Positions 28,463 to 37,333 of a DNA stretch of 64,000 bases are shown piece after piece; the stretch's first letter is position 1; every line of letters begins with the position of its first letter. The stretch spans positions 62,001 to 126,000 of the forward strand of contig JADZER010000011.1 in the NCBI GenBank assembly GCA_020850415.1, read 5' to 3'. The notes below the pieces were generated by a model. That model ran no database searches and had not been told where the DNA came from. It was given only the letters and a program-made list of their open reading frames with translations. The position numbers and the translations under genes were made by a program. This DNA is from Phycisphaerales bacterium. GTDB taxonomy: Bacteria > Planctomycetota > Phycisphaerae > Phycisphaerales > UBA1924.

Positions 28463-29344
28463 CTACATCGCCCCCCCATCAAACACCACCCGCTTCTTCT
28501 CGCTCCGCGGGTCGGGCTCGGGGACGGCGCTCAGCAGCGACTGGGTGTACTTGTGCTGGGGGTTCTCGATGATCTGTTCGCGGGTGCCGCGTTCGACGAT
28601 TTTGCCCTTGTACATGACGGCGATGTTGCGGCAGACATGCTGGATGACGGCCATGTCGTGGCTGATGAAGAGGTAGCTGAGGCCGAACTCGGACTGGAGG
28701 TCGGTGAGGAGGTTGATGATCTGGGCCTGGATGGAGACATCGAGGGCGCTGGTGGGCTCGTCGCAGACGATGAACTTGGGCTGGAGGGCGAGGGCGCGGG
28801 CGATGCCGATGCGTTGGCGCTGGCCGCCGGAGAATTCGTGGGGGTAGCGGTCGGCGGCCTGCTTGGGCATGCCGCAGCGGACGAGGAGGTTCTCGACCTC
28901 GTGGCGGAGCTGGGCCTTGTCGGTGACAAGGCCGTGGACGATGAGCGGCTCACCGACGATGGCGGCGATGCGCATGCGGGGGTTGAGGCTGCCGGCGGGG
29001 TCCTGGAAGATGATCTGCATGTGGCGGCGCATCTGCTTGAGGGCGTCGCCGCGGAGGGTGAAGACATCGCGCCCCTCGAAGACGACCTCGCCGGAGGTGT
29101 GGGGGACGAGCCGGAGGAGGGTGCGTCCGACGGTGGTCTTGCCGCAGCCGGACTCGCCGACGAGGCCGAGGGTCTCGCCGGGGGCGATGTCGAAGGAGAC
29201 ATCGTCGACTGCCCGGACATGGTCCGTGACGCGTTGGAGGAGGCCGGATCGGACGGGGAAGTAGGTCTTGAGGTTGCGGACGGCGAGGAGGGGGGCTGGG
29301 GGCGCCGCGGCCGGCTTGGGGGCTGGTTGGGTGGCGGTGGTCAT
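28463..29344 (-). CDS. Oligopeptide/dipeptide ABC transporter ATP-binding protein (OppF type)
   Basis: A 293-residue ATPase that would power peptide or nickel import. Walker A is [15 protein letters not shown] (about residues 61-75), the signature is [15 protein letters not shown], Walker [15 protein letters not shown], and the H-loop FISHDMAV. The Pro-rich N-terminus and the C-terminal [17 protein letters not shown] are typical of OppF/DppF. No permease, binding protein or OppD gene adjoins it; if they exist they lie elsewhere. The ATG at 29344 begins the conserved region. Confidence 0.9.
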   Translation of the reverse strand: MTTATQPAPKPAAAPPAPLLAVRNLKTYFPVRSGLLQRVTDHVRAVDDVSFDIAPGETLGLVGESGCGKTTVGRTLLRLVPHTSGEVVFEGRDVFTLRGDALKQMRRHMQIIFQDPAGSLNPRMRIAAIVGEPLIVHGLVTDKAQLRHEVENLLVRCGMPKQAADRYPHEFSGGQRQRIGIARALALQPKFIVCDEPTSALDVSIQAQIINLLTDLQSEFGLSYLFISHDMAVIQHVCRNIAVMYKGKIVERGTREQIIENPQHKYTQSLLSAVPEPDPRSEKKRVVFDGGAM

Positions 29345-29436
29345 TGCGGGGCAGTGTAGGGGATGGGGGGCGGGGCTTTGGGCGCGGGGCGGGGAGGCAG
29401 CTGGCGTGGGGAGCTGGGCGCTGGGCATGGGGCGCT

Positions 29437-29462
29437 AGGCACTAGGCATTGGGCACTAGGCA
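29437..29462. repeat. Short tandem-like repeat
   Basis: GCACTAGGCA occurs at 29439-29448 and 29453-29462 in a run of GGGC/TAGGC-type near-repeats that starts near 29411. It overlaps the last codons of the PepSY gene. Low complexity, no function suggested. Confidence 0.45.
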
Positions 29463-30016
29463 CACGGTGTTCGATCGCTGGACGCTGGGGGCGTGGGGCG
29501 CTTTTTGGAGCGGAGGTGGGGCATGAGCCAGAGCCAGAGGCCGCTGAGCCAGAGGAGGCCGACGATGATCGCGTTGGGGAGAAAGACCCAGAGCTTGGCG
29601 TGCTTGTGGAAGAACGAGCCGTCGTGGAGGGACTCGATGAGGTCGCTGCGCCGGTAGGCGGTCTGGAGCACCTCGCCGGTGACCGTGGAGACCTGGACCT
29701 CGTAGCCCGAGTCGCACTGGATCTTGGCGAGGCCCTCGTCGGGGCGGAAGTCGAGGCGGTCGATATCGGACCAGTCCGAAACGGCGGCCTCGGGGATGGC
29801 GGCGACCGCGGCGAGGATGTGCTCGAAGGCGACGGTGGGCGGGCCGAACGGGGCGTCGGCGGTCGGGGGCTGGATCCAGCCGATCTGCTTCTTGAGCAGC
29901 AGCAGGATGCCCGAGACGATCACGATGAGCAGGGGGAGTAGCGTGGCGATCGAGCCCCAGCGGTGGAGCTTGCGGGACCACTTGTTGAGCCATCGCCTGG
30001 GTTTGCTCGGCCTCAT
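29456..30016 (-). CDS. PepSY-associated transmembrane protein
   Basis: A 186-residue inner-membrane protein with a basic N-terminus (RWLNKWSRKLHRWGSIATL), a TM helix (LLPLLIVIVSGILLLLKKQ), a PepSY-like extracytoplasmic domain (about 55-125: FEHILAAVAAIP, then YEVQVSTVTGEVLQTAYRRS), and a second TM helix (LPNAIIVGLLWLSGLWLWL). HRW and LHDGSFFHKHAKLW histidines are those conserved in PepSY_TM proteins that often accompany ferric reductases or haem-linked electron transfer. GGAGGGA five bases before the ATG at 30016 fixes the start. Divergent from the ctaB operon. Confidence 0.85.
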   Translation of the reverse strand: MRPSKPRRWLNKWSRKLHRWGSIATLLPLLIVIVSGILLLLKKQIGWIQPPTADAPFGPPTVAFEHILAAVAAIPEAAVSDWSDIDRLDFRPDEGLAKIQCDSGYEVQVSTVTGEVLQTAYRRSDLIESLHDGSFFHKHAKLWVFLPNAIIVGLLWLSGLWLWLMPHLRSKKRPTPPASSDRTPCA

Positions 30017-30190
30017 CGGCTCCCTCCGGGGTGCTGGGGGTCGTTTGTGGGCGGGAGTGTAGTGGACGGGGCGGCGGCCGGCGGGACCGGATGGGGGGTT
30101 TCCGCCCACGGGTTCGCCAGTATCGCCTACACTTGCGGTCATCCCGCCCACCCCCGGCGGCACCCGCTGTCCCCTCGCACGGAGGTCGAG

Positions 30191-31216
30191 TTGAGCCGCG
30201 TCGCCCCGGCCCAGACCGCTATGCCCCCCTTGAAGGCCCCGGTGGAGGTCCCCTCGACCGCCGCCGAGGGGTCCGGCGCGGCGTCGTGGCGCGACTCGCT
30301 GCGGGCGTATGTGCATACGACCAAGCCGGGGATCACCAAGCTGGTGACGATCACCTCGATGGTGGGGCTGGGGATGGCCCTGGCGGCCCGGTGGGCGGCG
30401 GGGGACCGCGAATGGGCGCTGTGGCCCCTGTCGCTGACGGTGGTGGGGTCGATCGTCGGGACGGCGATGTCGGCGGGCGGGGCGAACGCGCTGAACCAGT
30501 GGGCGGAGCGGGAGCGCGACGCGCTGATGAAGCGGACCGCGGGCCGGCCGCTGCCCACGGGCGCGCTGACGCCGGGGAAGGTGCTCCTGGCGGGGATCGG
30601 GCTGGCGCTGGCGGGTCTGGCGCTGCTGTGGGCGACCTGCGGCCTGGCGGCGATGGCGGTGTCGGCGGCGTGCGTGCTGGTGTATGTGCTGCTGTATACG
30701 CCGCTGAAGGCGTCGACCTGGACGGCGACATTCGTCGGGGCGGTGCCCGGGGCGTTGCCGCCGCTGATCGGGTGGTGCGCGGGGTACTCGCACCTCGGGT
30801 TCGGCGCGCTGGGGGACCCCGGTGGCGCGTCGCTGTTCTTGCTGATGTTTGTGTGGCAGCTCCCCCACTTCCTGGCGATCGCGTGGATGTTCAAGGACGA
30901 CTACGCGCTTGGGGGTTGCGCGGTGCTGCCGGTGGTGGACCGCTCGGGGGCTTGCACGAGCATCGTGATCGCGATCTGCACGGTGCTGCTGATCCCGGCG
31001 ACGATGGCGCCGGTGCTGGCCATGCCGCAGGTGCTTGGGGTGCTGTCGCTTTTCACGGCGGCGCTGACGGGCCTCGGCTTCGCGGCGTTGGTGGGGCGTT
31101 TGCTCCGGTCGCGTCGTCGGGAGGATGCTCGGTCGGTGTTCTTCGCGTCGATCATCCACCTCCCTGTGCTGCTCGTCGTGATGGTGATCGACGCGTTCGT
31201 GCACACCATTCTGTAG
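30191..31216 (+). CDS. ctaB: Haem O synthase (protohaem IX farnesyltransferase)
   Basis: Adds a farnesyl group to haem B to give haem O, needed for haem-copper oxidases. 341 residues with about nine TM helices. The prenyl-diphosphate-binding loop is NALNQWAERERDALMKRTAGRPLPTG in part: NQWAERERD matches N-x3-E/D-x3-D and MKRT follows. A second loop near FKDDYALGG is conserved. The start is judged to be TTG at 30191 because GGAGG stands five bases before it; an in-frame ATG at 30221 is the alternative. It heads an operon with an ABC transporter and SCO1. Confidence 0.93.
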   Translation: MSRVAPAQTAMPPLKAPVEVPSTAAEGSGAASWRDSLRAYVHTTKPGITKLVTITSMVGLGMALAARWAAGDREWALWPLSLTVVGSIVGTAMSAGGANALNQWAERERDALMKRTAGRPLPTGALTPGKVLLAGIGLALAGLALLWATCGLAAMAVSAACVLVYVLLYTPLKASTWTATFVGAVPGALPPLIGWCAGYSHLGFGALGDPGGASLFLLMFVWQLPHFLAIAWMFKDDYALGGCAVLPVVDRSGACTSIVIAICTVLLIPATMAPVLAMPQVLGVLSLFTAALTGLGFAALVGRLLRSRRREDARSVFFASIIHLPVLLVVMVIDAFVHTIL

Positions 31217-31224
31217 GTGCCGCG

Positions 31225-32247
31225 ATGCCCCAGGCCGCCGAAGCCGCCGCCACGACCCGCGACCTCCAGCCTGCGCCGGGCGCGCCGGCGATGCTGTCCG
31301 TCGGGTCGCTGGCCCGGGTGTACAAGGGGCGCCGTGGCCACGCGGACCGGCGTGCGGTGGACGGGGTGTCGCTGGAGATCGCTCGCGGCGAGTGGGTGGC
31401 CTTGCTGGGCCCGAACGGCTCGGGCAAGTCCACGCTCGTGCGCATCCTGGCGACGCTCGACCGGCCCGACGAGGGCCGGGTGCTGTGGCAGGGGCGCGAC
31501 CTTGCCGACGCCTCGAACCTCGCGGCGTACCGGCGCGGGCTGGGGGTCGTGTTCCAGCACGCGGGGCTCGACCGGCTGCTGACGGTCCGCGAGAACCTCG
31601 CTGGCCAGGCGGCCCTGCACGGGCTCACCGGGCGGGGGGCGGCCGAGGCGGTCGCCCGGGTGGTGGACATGCTCAAGATCGGCGACCGGCTGCACGACCG
31701 GGTCGGCGAGCTCTCCGGCGGGCTGGCGCGCCGGTGCGACCTGGCCCGGGCCCTCCTGCCCCGGCCGGCGCTCCTGATCCTGGACGAGGCGACGGCGGGG
31801 CTGGATCACGACTCGCGCATCGGGTTCCTCGATCAGCTCGCGGCGCTGCACGAGTCGGGCCAGACGGGGCCGATGACGATCCTGATGACGACGCACCTGA
31901 TGGACGAGGCCGAGCGGGCCGACCGGGTGGTGATGGTGCACGAGGGGCGGGTCGTGCTCGAGGGCAGCCCCGCGGCGCTGCGCGAGCGGGTCGGCGGCGC
32001 CTCGATCCGCTGCCGGGCGTCGTCGATCGAGGCGGAGGCCATTCTGAGCGACGCGGGCATCGAGTCGACGATCCGGGGGAGCGAGCGCGTCGCCCGCGTC
32101 GAGGCGGGCGCGGACACCGTGGCCCGGGTCGCGTCGCACCTGGCCCGGGCGGGCATCGCGTTCGAGATCTCGCCGCCGACGCTGGGGGACGCGTACCTCG
32201 CGGCGACGGGCGCGACGCTGACGGATCTGAACGGAGGCAATGATTGA
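31225..32247 (+). CDS. ABC-2-type transporter ATP-binding protein
   Basis: A 340-residue ATPase. Walker A GPNGSGKSTLVRIL (about residues 59-72), signature LSGGLARRCDLARAL, Walker B LLILDEATAGLD, H-loop MTTHLMDEAERAD. The last 90 residues are a separate domain seen in DrrA/NatA-type exporters. It starts eight bases after ctaB and its stop overlaps the TTG of the permease gene, so the three are one operon. Placed between haem O synthase and SCO1, it probably exports something needed for oxidase assembly, but the substrate is unknown. Confidence 0.88.
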   Translation: MPQAAEAAATTRDLQPAPGAPAMLSVGSLARVYKGRRGHADRRAVDGVSLEIARGEWVALLGPNGSGKSTLVRILATLDRPDEGRVLWQGRDLADASNLAAYRRGLGVVFQHAGLDRLLTVRENLAGQAALHGLTGRGAAEAVARVVDMLKIGDRLHDRVGELSGGLARRCDLARALLPRPALLILDEATAGLDHDSRIGFLDQLAALHESGQTGPMTILMTTHLMDEAERADRVVMVHEGRVVLEGSPAALRERVGGASIRCRASSIEAEAILSDAGIESTIRGSERVARVEAGADTVARVASHLARAGIAFEISPPTLGDAYLAATGATLTDLNGGND

Positions 32248-33044
32248 GCACGCTCGCAGCGACAACCCGCTCGCCGGGGGTGCCGACGATGCTGGCCCTG
32301 ACCCGGCGTGAGCTGGTGCGGATCGTGCGTCAGCCGTCGCGATTGCTGGCGTCGGTGGCGACGCCGCTGCTGGTGTGGCTGCTGCTGGGGAGCGGCTTTG
32401 CCAGGTCGTTCCAGAGCCCGGCGGAGGGCTCGCTGGTCGCGGGGATTGAGTACGGGGCGTACCTGCTGCCGGGCATGGCGACGATGACGGTGCTGTTCAG
32501 CTCGATCTTCGGGGCGATGTCGCTGATTCAGGACAGGCACGAGGGGTTCCTGCAGTCGGTGCTGGTGAGCCCGACGCCCCGCTGGGCGATCGCGGCGAGC
32601 AAGCTGCTGGGCTCGTCGCTGATCGCGACGGCGCAGGCGGTGTGCCTGCTGCCGGCGGCGTTCCTGCTGGGGGACGGGATCGGGGCGGCGGGCGCGGGGA
32701 TGGCGGTGGTGGCGCTGCTGTGCACGGCGATCGGGATCGCGGGCCTGGGGCTCGCGTGCGCGTGGTGGGTCGATTCGACGCAGGGTTTCCATGGCGTGAT
32801 GAACCTGGTGCTGCTGCCGATGTGGCTGCTGTCGGGGTCGGTCTTCCCCGTGGCGGGGGCCTCGGGGTGGATGAAGGTCATCATGATGGCCAACCCGGTC
32901 ACCTGGTGCACCGCGGTGCTGCACAACGCCCTGGGTCACAACGCGGGGGATCCGGTGGTCGCGTGGGCGGTCACGGTCGGCTTCGCGTGCCTGGGCGTCG
33001 TGCTCGGCTGGACGACGCTGGGGCGCGGCATCCGGCGGTTCTAG
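32244..33044 (+). CDS. ABC-2-type transporter permease
   Basis: A 266-residue membrane protein with six TM helices, the partner of the preceding ATPase. It has the ABC-2 layout: an N-terminal LTRRELVRIVRQPSRLL, then GIEYGAYLLPGMATMTVLFSS and the RHEGFLQSVLVSPTPRWAI loop, with HGVMNLVLLPMWLLSGSVFP near the end. The TTG start overlaps the ATPase stop (TTGA) with GGAGG six bases upstream, which supports it over the later ATG. It is followed 25 bases later by the SCO1 gene. Confidence 0.88.
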   Translation: MSTLAATTRSPGVPTMLALTRRELVRIVRQPSRLLASVATPLLVWLLLGSGFARSFQSPAEGSLVAGIEYGAYLLPGMATMTVLFSSIFGAMSLIQDRHEGFLQSVLVSPTPRWAIAASKLLGSSLIATAQAVCLLPAAFLLGDGIGAAGAGMAVVALLCTAIGIAGLGLACAWWVDSTQGFHGVMNLVLLPMWLLSGSVFPVAGASGWMKVIMMANPVTWCTAVLHNALGHNAGDPVVAWAVTVGFACLGVVLGWTTLGRGIRRF

Positions 33045-33069
33045 GATCTCTGGAAGGAGGACGACCGAC

Positions 33070-33828
33070 ATGCCCAAGTGGATCCTCGCGATCGTCGCGT
33101 GCGTCACGGCGATTGTCATCGGTGCTGTCGCGGTGCTGGTGCAGCGGGGCGGCGCGCCGGGGGGGCCGTCTCGCGATGACCAGCGGGTCGATGCCCAGTC
33201 GGGCCCGAAGGCGACGATCTACGCCGAGAGCAACCCGGCGAACGAGGCGCTGGTCGCCCGGGATCCGATGACGGGGAAGAAGATCCTGCAGCCCCGCGCC
33301 GGGCTGGAGGGCTACGCGGTCCCGGAGTTCCGGCTGGTGAACCAGGACGGCGAGCCGGTCGACGAGTCGGTCTTCGAGGGGAAGATCACGATCCTCTCGT
33401 TTAACTTCACCAACTGCGTCACGGCGTGCCCGCCCATGACGGCGAACATGCTGCAGGTGTACGGCGCGCTCGAGGGCACGCCGGTGCAGTTCTGCAGCAT
33501 CAGCGTGGACCCCGAGCACGACACGCCGGAGCGGCTGACGGCGTACGCCGCGAAGTTCGGCATCGACACGGGCCGGTGGATGTTCCTCACCGGGGCCGAG
33601 GGTGAGGCGGCCCGGATCGTCAACGAGAGCCTGAAGTTCGACATCTCCGAGGACCCCGACGACGCGCAGGTCATCCCGCTCGCCGACGGGACGACGATGC
33701 GGAACATCCGCCACCCGATCAAGCTGTTCCTGATCGGGCCGGACCGGCAGATCCTGGACTTCTGCTCGCACCAGGTGGTGGCGGACAGGGAGCGTTTCGG
33801 TGCGATCGCCCGGGCCGCGGCGGAGTAG
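33070..33828 (+). CDS. SCO1/SenC copper chaperone for cytochrome oxidase
   Basis: A 252-residue membrane-anchored thioredoxin-fold protein that delivers copper to, or reduces, the CuA site of cytochrome oxidase. One TM anchor (residues 4-24), then the domain with copper ligands Cys116 and Cys120 (NCVTACPPM) and His215 (NIRHPIKLF), all present. SISVDPEHDTPERL and FLIGPDRQILDF are family landmarks. A GGAAGGAGG run precedes the ATG. Last gene of the ctaB-ABC-ABC operon, which ends tail to tail with the DinB gene. Confidence 0.92.
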   Translation: MPKWILAIVACVTAIVIGAVAVLVQRGGAPGGPSRDDQRVDAQSGPKATIYAESNPANEALVARDPMTGKKILQPRAGLEGYAVPEFRLVNQDGEPVDESVFEGKITILSFNFTNCVTACPPMTANMLQVYGALEGTPVQFCSISVDPEHDTPERLTAYAAKFGIDTGRWMFLTGAEGEAARIVNESLKFDISEDPDDAQVIPLADGTTMRNIRHPIKLFLIGPDRQILDFCSHQVVADRERFGAIARAAAE

Positions 33829-33831
33829 CGG

Positions 33832-34359
33832 TCAGAACGCCGAGGGCAGGCCCATGCAGCGCCGCCAGGCGCTCATCTGGCCGATGTGGGTGAACGGGTG
33901 GGGCCCGACATAGAACGCGAGGAGCGCCGCCCGGCTGGGGAACGCGCGGGAGAAGTCGTTCTCCTGCCCGTGCGGGGCGGCGAGCTGCTCGTCGGAGAGC
34001 TCGGCGAGCCTGGCGAACATCTGCCTGTGGCCCTCGAAGAAGTGGGCGGTGACCTCCTGCATCGGAGGGTAGGTCGTGCCGTCGGGATCGTCCTTGCAGA
34101 CCGAGCCGGCGGCGAACAGGCCTTCGAACCCGGGGGGGTTGGCGAGGGCGCTGTCGGTGATGCCGGCGATCGCGCAGATGCGGGCCGGGTACACCGACAG
34201 GTGCCCGAAGATGAACGCGGGGTGGTTGGTGTCGATGATCCCGTTCCTGCCGAGCGGCTGCCGAGCGAACTGCGCCGGCGTGACGCCCTCGAGCAGCTTC
34301 TCGGCGTAGCGCAGGAGCGGGCCCTGCGGGGCGATGACGGTCTGAGCAAGCGATCCCAT
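33832..34359 (-). CDS. DinB-family four-helix protein
   Basis: A 175-residue DinB/YfiT-like four-helix bundle. The three metal-ligand histidines of the fold are seen in FIFGHLSVYPAR (about residue 55), HFFEGHRQMFARL (about 115) and PHPFTHIGQMSAW (about 160). Members include thiol-dependent transferases and many of unknown role. GGAGA precedes the ATG at 34359. It comes 46 bases after the ThiF/MoeB gene and stops three bases from the SCO1 stop. Confidence 0.82.
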   Translation of the reverse strand: MGSLAQTVIAPQGPLLRYAEKLLEGVTPAQFARQPLGRNGIIDTNHPAFIFGHLSVYPARICAIAGITDSALANPPGFEGLFAAGSVCKDDPDGTTYPPMQEVTAHFFEGHRQMFARLAELSDEQLAAPHGQENDFSRAFPSRAALLAFYVGPHPFTHIGQMSAWRRCMGLPSAF

Positions 34360-34405
34360 GGTCTGATCTCCTCGCGGCGGTACAGCACGCTCGTACACAA
34401 GATAG

Positions 34406-35464
34406 TCACGCCCCCACGAACCTCGCGTACAGCGAGCGGGCGCGCTCGGGCCGGCCCGTGCCGGTGACGATCGCCCGGCCGTCGCGGAAGACGGTGAGCG
34501 ACAAACACCCGCCGTCCTCGCCCTGTTCCCCGGGCACCGAGAAACGCACCATAAAGGGCCTGGCATCGACGGGGCCGACGGTCGCCAGCCTGGCGGCGAG
34601 GGCCGCGAGGTCGACTGACCCCGCGCCCGGACTGACCTGCACAGCCCGCTGTCCGCACAGGCCGAGCACCTCCGAGCCGGCGGCGCCGGCGAGGAAGTCG
34701 AACCTGCGCAGCCCGCAGCAGGGGCAGTCTTCGCGCCGGGCCCCTCCGATATCCACGCGCCGGCGATGCCCGGCCCAGATGTCGAACTCGAGAAGGGTCG
34801 GCGGGATGCGGTCGGCCTGGCCGAGCAGGCAGCGCAGGGCGTCGGCGGCCTGGCACGCCGCGACGATGGCGACGACCGGCCCGAGCACGCCCGCGGTGTC
34901 GCAGGTGGGCTGGCTGCCGGGCGCGGGCGGCTCCTCAAAGAGGCAGCGGAGGCAGGGGCCGGCGCCGGGGCGGATGGTCATCTGCATGCCGCGGGTGGCG
35001 ACAACCCCGCCATAGACCAGGGGGACGCCGTCGCGGACGGCGAGATCGTTGAGCAGGTAGCGGGTCTCGAAGTTGTCGGTGCCGTCGAGGAGAATATCGG
35101 GGTGTCGGGCGTGGTCGGGCGTAAGGAGGGCGTCGGCGTTGCGTGCGGTGAGGTCGGCGATGTGGGCGTGCAGGGTGATCTGGCTGTTCACGGCGGCGAG
35201 GCGCCGTCGCGCCGCCTCGGCCTTGGGCAGGCCCTCCGACGCGTCGGCCTCGGTGTAGAGGCACTGGCGCTGGAGGTTGGTGTGGTCCACGAGGTCGCGG
35301 TCGATCAGGGTGAGCGTGCCGACGCCCGCCCGGGCGAGGTGGTCGGCGATGGCGCAGCCGAGCGCGCCGAGCCCCACGACGGCGGCGTGGGACGAGGCGA
35401 GCCTTGCCTGGCCCTCCGGCCCCACGCCCGGGAGGATCTCCTGTCGGTGATACCGGCTCGGCAT
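34406..35464 (-). CDS. ThiF/MoeB-type adenylyltransferase
   Basis: Activates the C-terminal glycine of a ubiquitin-like sulfur carrier (ThiS or MoaD) by adenylation. 352 residues. The nucleotide-binding VVGLGALGCAIADHLARAG (about 29-47), DRDLVDHTNLQRQ, the DGTDNFETRYLLND segment and the likely catalytic cysteine in TCDTAGVLG are present; CLRC and CPCC form the zinc site. The C-terminal 80 residues are an extra region, not a rhodanese that I can see. Whether it serves thiamin, molybdopterin or another pathway is open; no partner gene adjoins. Confidence 0.87.
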   Translation of the reverse strand: MPSRYHRQEILPGVGPEGQARLASSHAAVVGLGALGCAIADHLARAGVGTLTLIDRDLVDHTNLQRQCLYTEADASEGLPKAEAARRRLAAVNSQITLHAHIADLTARNADALLTPDHARHPDILLDGTDNFETRYLLNDLAVRDGVPLVYGGVVATRGMQMTIRPGAGPCLRCLFEEPPAPGSQPTCDTAGVLGPVVAIVAACQAADALRCLLGQADRIPPTLLEFDIWAGHRRRVDIGGARREDCPCCGLRRFDFLAGAAGSEVLGLCGQRAVQVSPGAGSVDLAALAARLATVGPVDARPFMVRFSVPGEQGEDGGCLSLTVFRDGRAIVTGTGRPERARSLYARFVGA

Positions 35465-35491
35465 GGGCGGATGGTACGGCCCCGCCCGTCG

Positions 35492-36490
35492 TCAGTTGCG
35501 CCAGCCCTTGTGGCAGTCGGTGCAGCTGACCCCGACGGCCTTGTACGCCGCCTCGGCGGCGGCGGGGTCGGGCACGGGGACCGCCATCGCGGCCTCCAGG
35601 GCCGAGGCACGCTCCGCCGCCAGGCGCATGGCGGCGACGAACTCGGCGCCCTCCACGCGGCTGTCGGGGTCCTCGACAAGCACGCGGAAGTGGTCGGCCA
35701 GGATGCCGGCCTCAGCCGCGGGTGCGATGTCGGGGTGATCGGCCGGGGCGCGCCACTGCGCCGCACGGACCAGCTTCATGTGCTCCCAGGCCTTGTCGAT
35801 CGCGACCATGCCGTCGATGAGGCCGGACACGGGCTGGTACTCGGGCAGATCGATCTGCATCGCGTCCAGCGTCGCGCTGTCGGTGGGTGTGGCGTCCCTG
35901 GCGCAGGCCCAGAGCCCCGGGTAGCTGGTGCTCGTCCCGGCGGCGGTCATGAACGAGGCGGCCTGTTCGTTGGTCATCCGCCCCAGCTCGACCATGGCGA
36001 CGGCGGCGGCGGCGGGCCCGCGGTGCAAGCCGTGGTGGCAGTGGACGAAGACGGGCCCCTCGGCGGTGGCCTCGTGCACTGCCTTGGCGATCGCCTCAGC
36101 CTGGCCGGGGGCCATGCCGTCGTATCCGATGGGGATGTGGATGTAGCGGAGGCCACGCTCACGGGCCAGCTCAAGGTCGGGCCGCGCGCCGTCAACGCTG
36201 ATGATGGTCTTGACGCCTATCCCGGCCAGGGCGTCGAAGGCCTCCGGGGACTCCGGGCCCGAGCCGCTGTAGACCTGACGGTCGAGCAAGAAAACATTGT
36301 GCAGGCCGGGGAGGGTGTCGCCCAGGGGCGCGGGCTGGGCGGCGTGCGCCTCTTCCCCGGCCTCTGACCCGGCGTCGGCTGTCGATCGCTTGCTCCCGGC
36401 GCAGGCCGTGAGCAGCGACGCCGTGAGCGCCGAGCTCAGACACAACGCCCCGAACCACGCGCCCGTGCGAGTACGATTCATCTCAGCCAT
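35492..36490 (-). CDS. Lipoprotein fusing a tyrosine/dual-specificity phosphatase to a c-type haem domain
   Basis: A 332-residue lipoprotein with an unusual pairing. The lipobox is LLTAC (Cys30). Residues about 60-200 form a dual-specificity phosphatase domain: VFLLDRQVYSGSGPES, TIISVDGARPD, YIHIPIGYDGM and the P-loop VHCHHGLHRG with Cys151 and Arg157. Residues about 220-332 are helical and end with one haem motif CTDCH at 323-327, the position seen in cytochrome c'-type four-helix bundles. Both active sites look intact and both would be outside the cytoplasm. It starts an apparent operon with ThiF/MoeB and DinB. A separate ATG lies three codons in. Confidence 0.85.
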   Translation of the reverse strand: MAEMNRTRTGAWFGALCLSSALTASLLTACAGSKRSTADAGSEAGEEAHAAQPAPLGDTLPGLHNVFLLDRQVYSGSGPESPEAFDALAGIGVKTIISVDGARPDLELARERGLRYIHIPIGYDGMAPGQAEAIAKAVHEATAEGPVFVHCHHGLHRGPAAAAVAMVELGRMTNEQAASFMTAAGTSTSYPGLWACARDATPTDSATLDAMQIDLPEYQPVSGLIDGMVAIDKAWEHMKLVRAAQWRAPADHPDIAPAAEAGILADHFRVLVEDPDSRVEGAEFVAAMRLAAERASALEAAMAVPVPDPAAAEAAYKAVGVSCTDCHKGWRN

Positions 36491-36571
36491 GCGAAGCCCC
36501 TGTTCCTCCCCGTGCGAGTCCGCCCGGCGGGGTGCGCTCGGCGCGCTGGTCCCCCCCGCCGGTCCGCCATG

Positions 36572-37207
36572 CTACACGGTGCCGTAGAGCCTGTCGCCCG
36601 CGTCGCCCAGGCCCGGCACGATGAAGCCCCGCTCGTTGAGGCTCTGGTCCAGGGCGGCGGCGTAGATCACGAGGTCGGGCTCGGTCTGCCGGATCCGGGC
36701 GATCCCTTCGGGCGCGGCCACGACGCACATGAGGCGAAGGTCGCGGGCGCCGGCGTCGCGGAGCATGCCGAGCGCCGCCGCCGCCGAGCCGCCGGTGGCG
36801 AGCATGGGGTCCACCAGGATCACCGGTCCCGCGTCGAGGTCGCGGGGGAGTTTGTTGAGGTACGCCCTGGGCTGGAGGGTGCGTTCGTCTCTGGCGAGCC
36901 CGAGGTGGCCGACTCTCGCCTCGGGCATGATGTCGAGGACGCCCTCGGCCATGCCGAGGCCCGCGCGCAGCACGGGCACGACGGTGATCGTTCCGCGGAG
37001 GCGTGTCCCGGTCATGGTCTCAAGGGGCGTGTCGATCTCGACGGGGTCGTGGGGGAAGGCCCTCGTGACCTCGTAGACCATGAGGCCGGCGATCTGGGCC
37101 ATGAGGGCGCGGAAGGCGCGCGAGCTTGTGGAGCGCTCGCGGAGGTAGGTGAGCTTGTGCTGGATGAGGGGGTGCTCGAAGACGACGAGATTGGTCTGCG
37201 GGGTCAT
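36572..37207 (-). CDS. upp: Uracil phosphoribosyltransferase
   Basis: Salvages uracil to UMP with PRPP. 211 residues. The PRPP loop VILVDPMLATGGSAAAAL (about 125-142) and the uracil-binding end YAAALDQSLNERGFIVPGLGDAGDRLYG are intact, as is VVPVLRAGLGM. I use the ATG at 37207 (MTPQTNLVVF); the frame runs 15 codons further up without support. It lies 81 bases before the phosphatase-cytochrome gene. Confidence 0.95.
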   Translation of the reverse strand: MTPQTNLVVFEHPLIQHKLTYLRERSTSSRAFRALMAQIAGLMVYEVTRAFPHDPVEIDTPLETMTGTRLRGTITVVPVLRAGLGMAEGVLDIMPEARVGHLGLARDERTLQPRAYLNKLPRDLDAGPVILVDPMLATGGSAAAALGMLRDAGARDLRLMCVVAAPEGIARIRQTEPDLVIYAAALDQSLNERGFIVPGLGDAGDRLYGTV

Positions 37208-37257
37208 GCTCGGCAGCGTAGCAGGGGTGTGCGGGATGGGGCCGGGGTGCAAAGAGA

Positions 37258-37283
37258 ACGCCCGGGCGTTTCCGCCCGGGCGT
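37258..37283 (-). terminator. Terminator after the dockerin-tailed gene
   Basis: An 11-bp perfect stem (37258-37268 with 37273-37283) with loop TTTC, then TCTCTTT on the minus strand, 50 bases past the stop at 37334 and before upp. Confidence 0.75.
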
Positions 37284-37333
37284 CTTTGGTCGCATTCTCA
37301 CGGCAATCTCACGCGGCTAGGCCGCGTTGGGGA

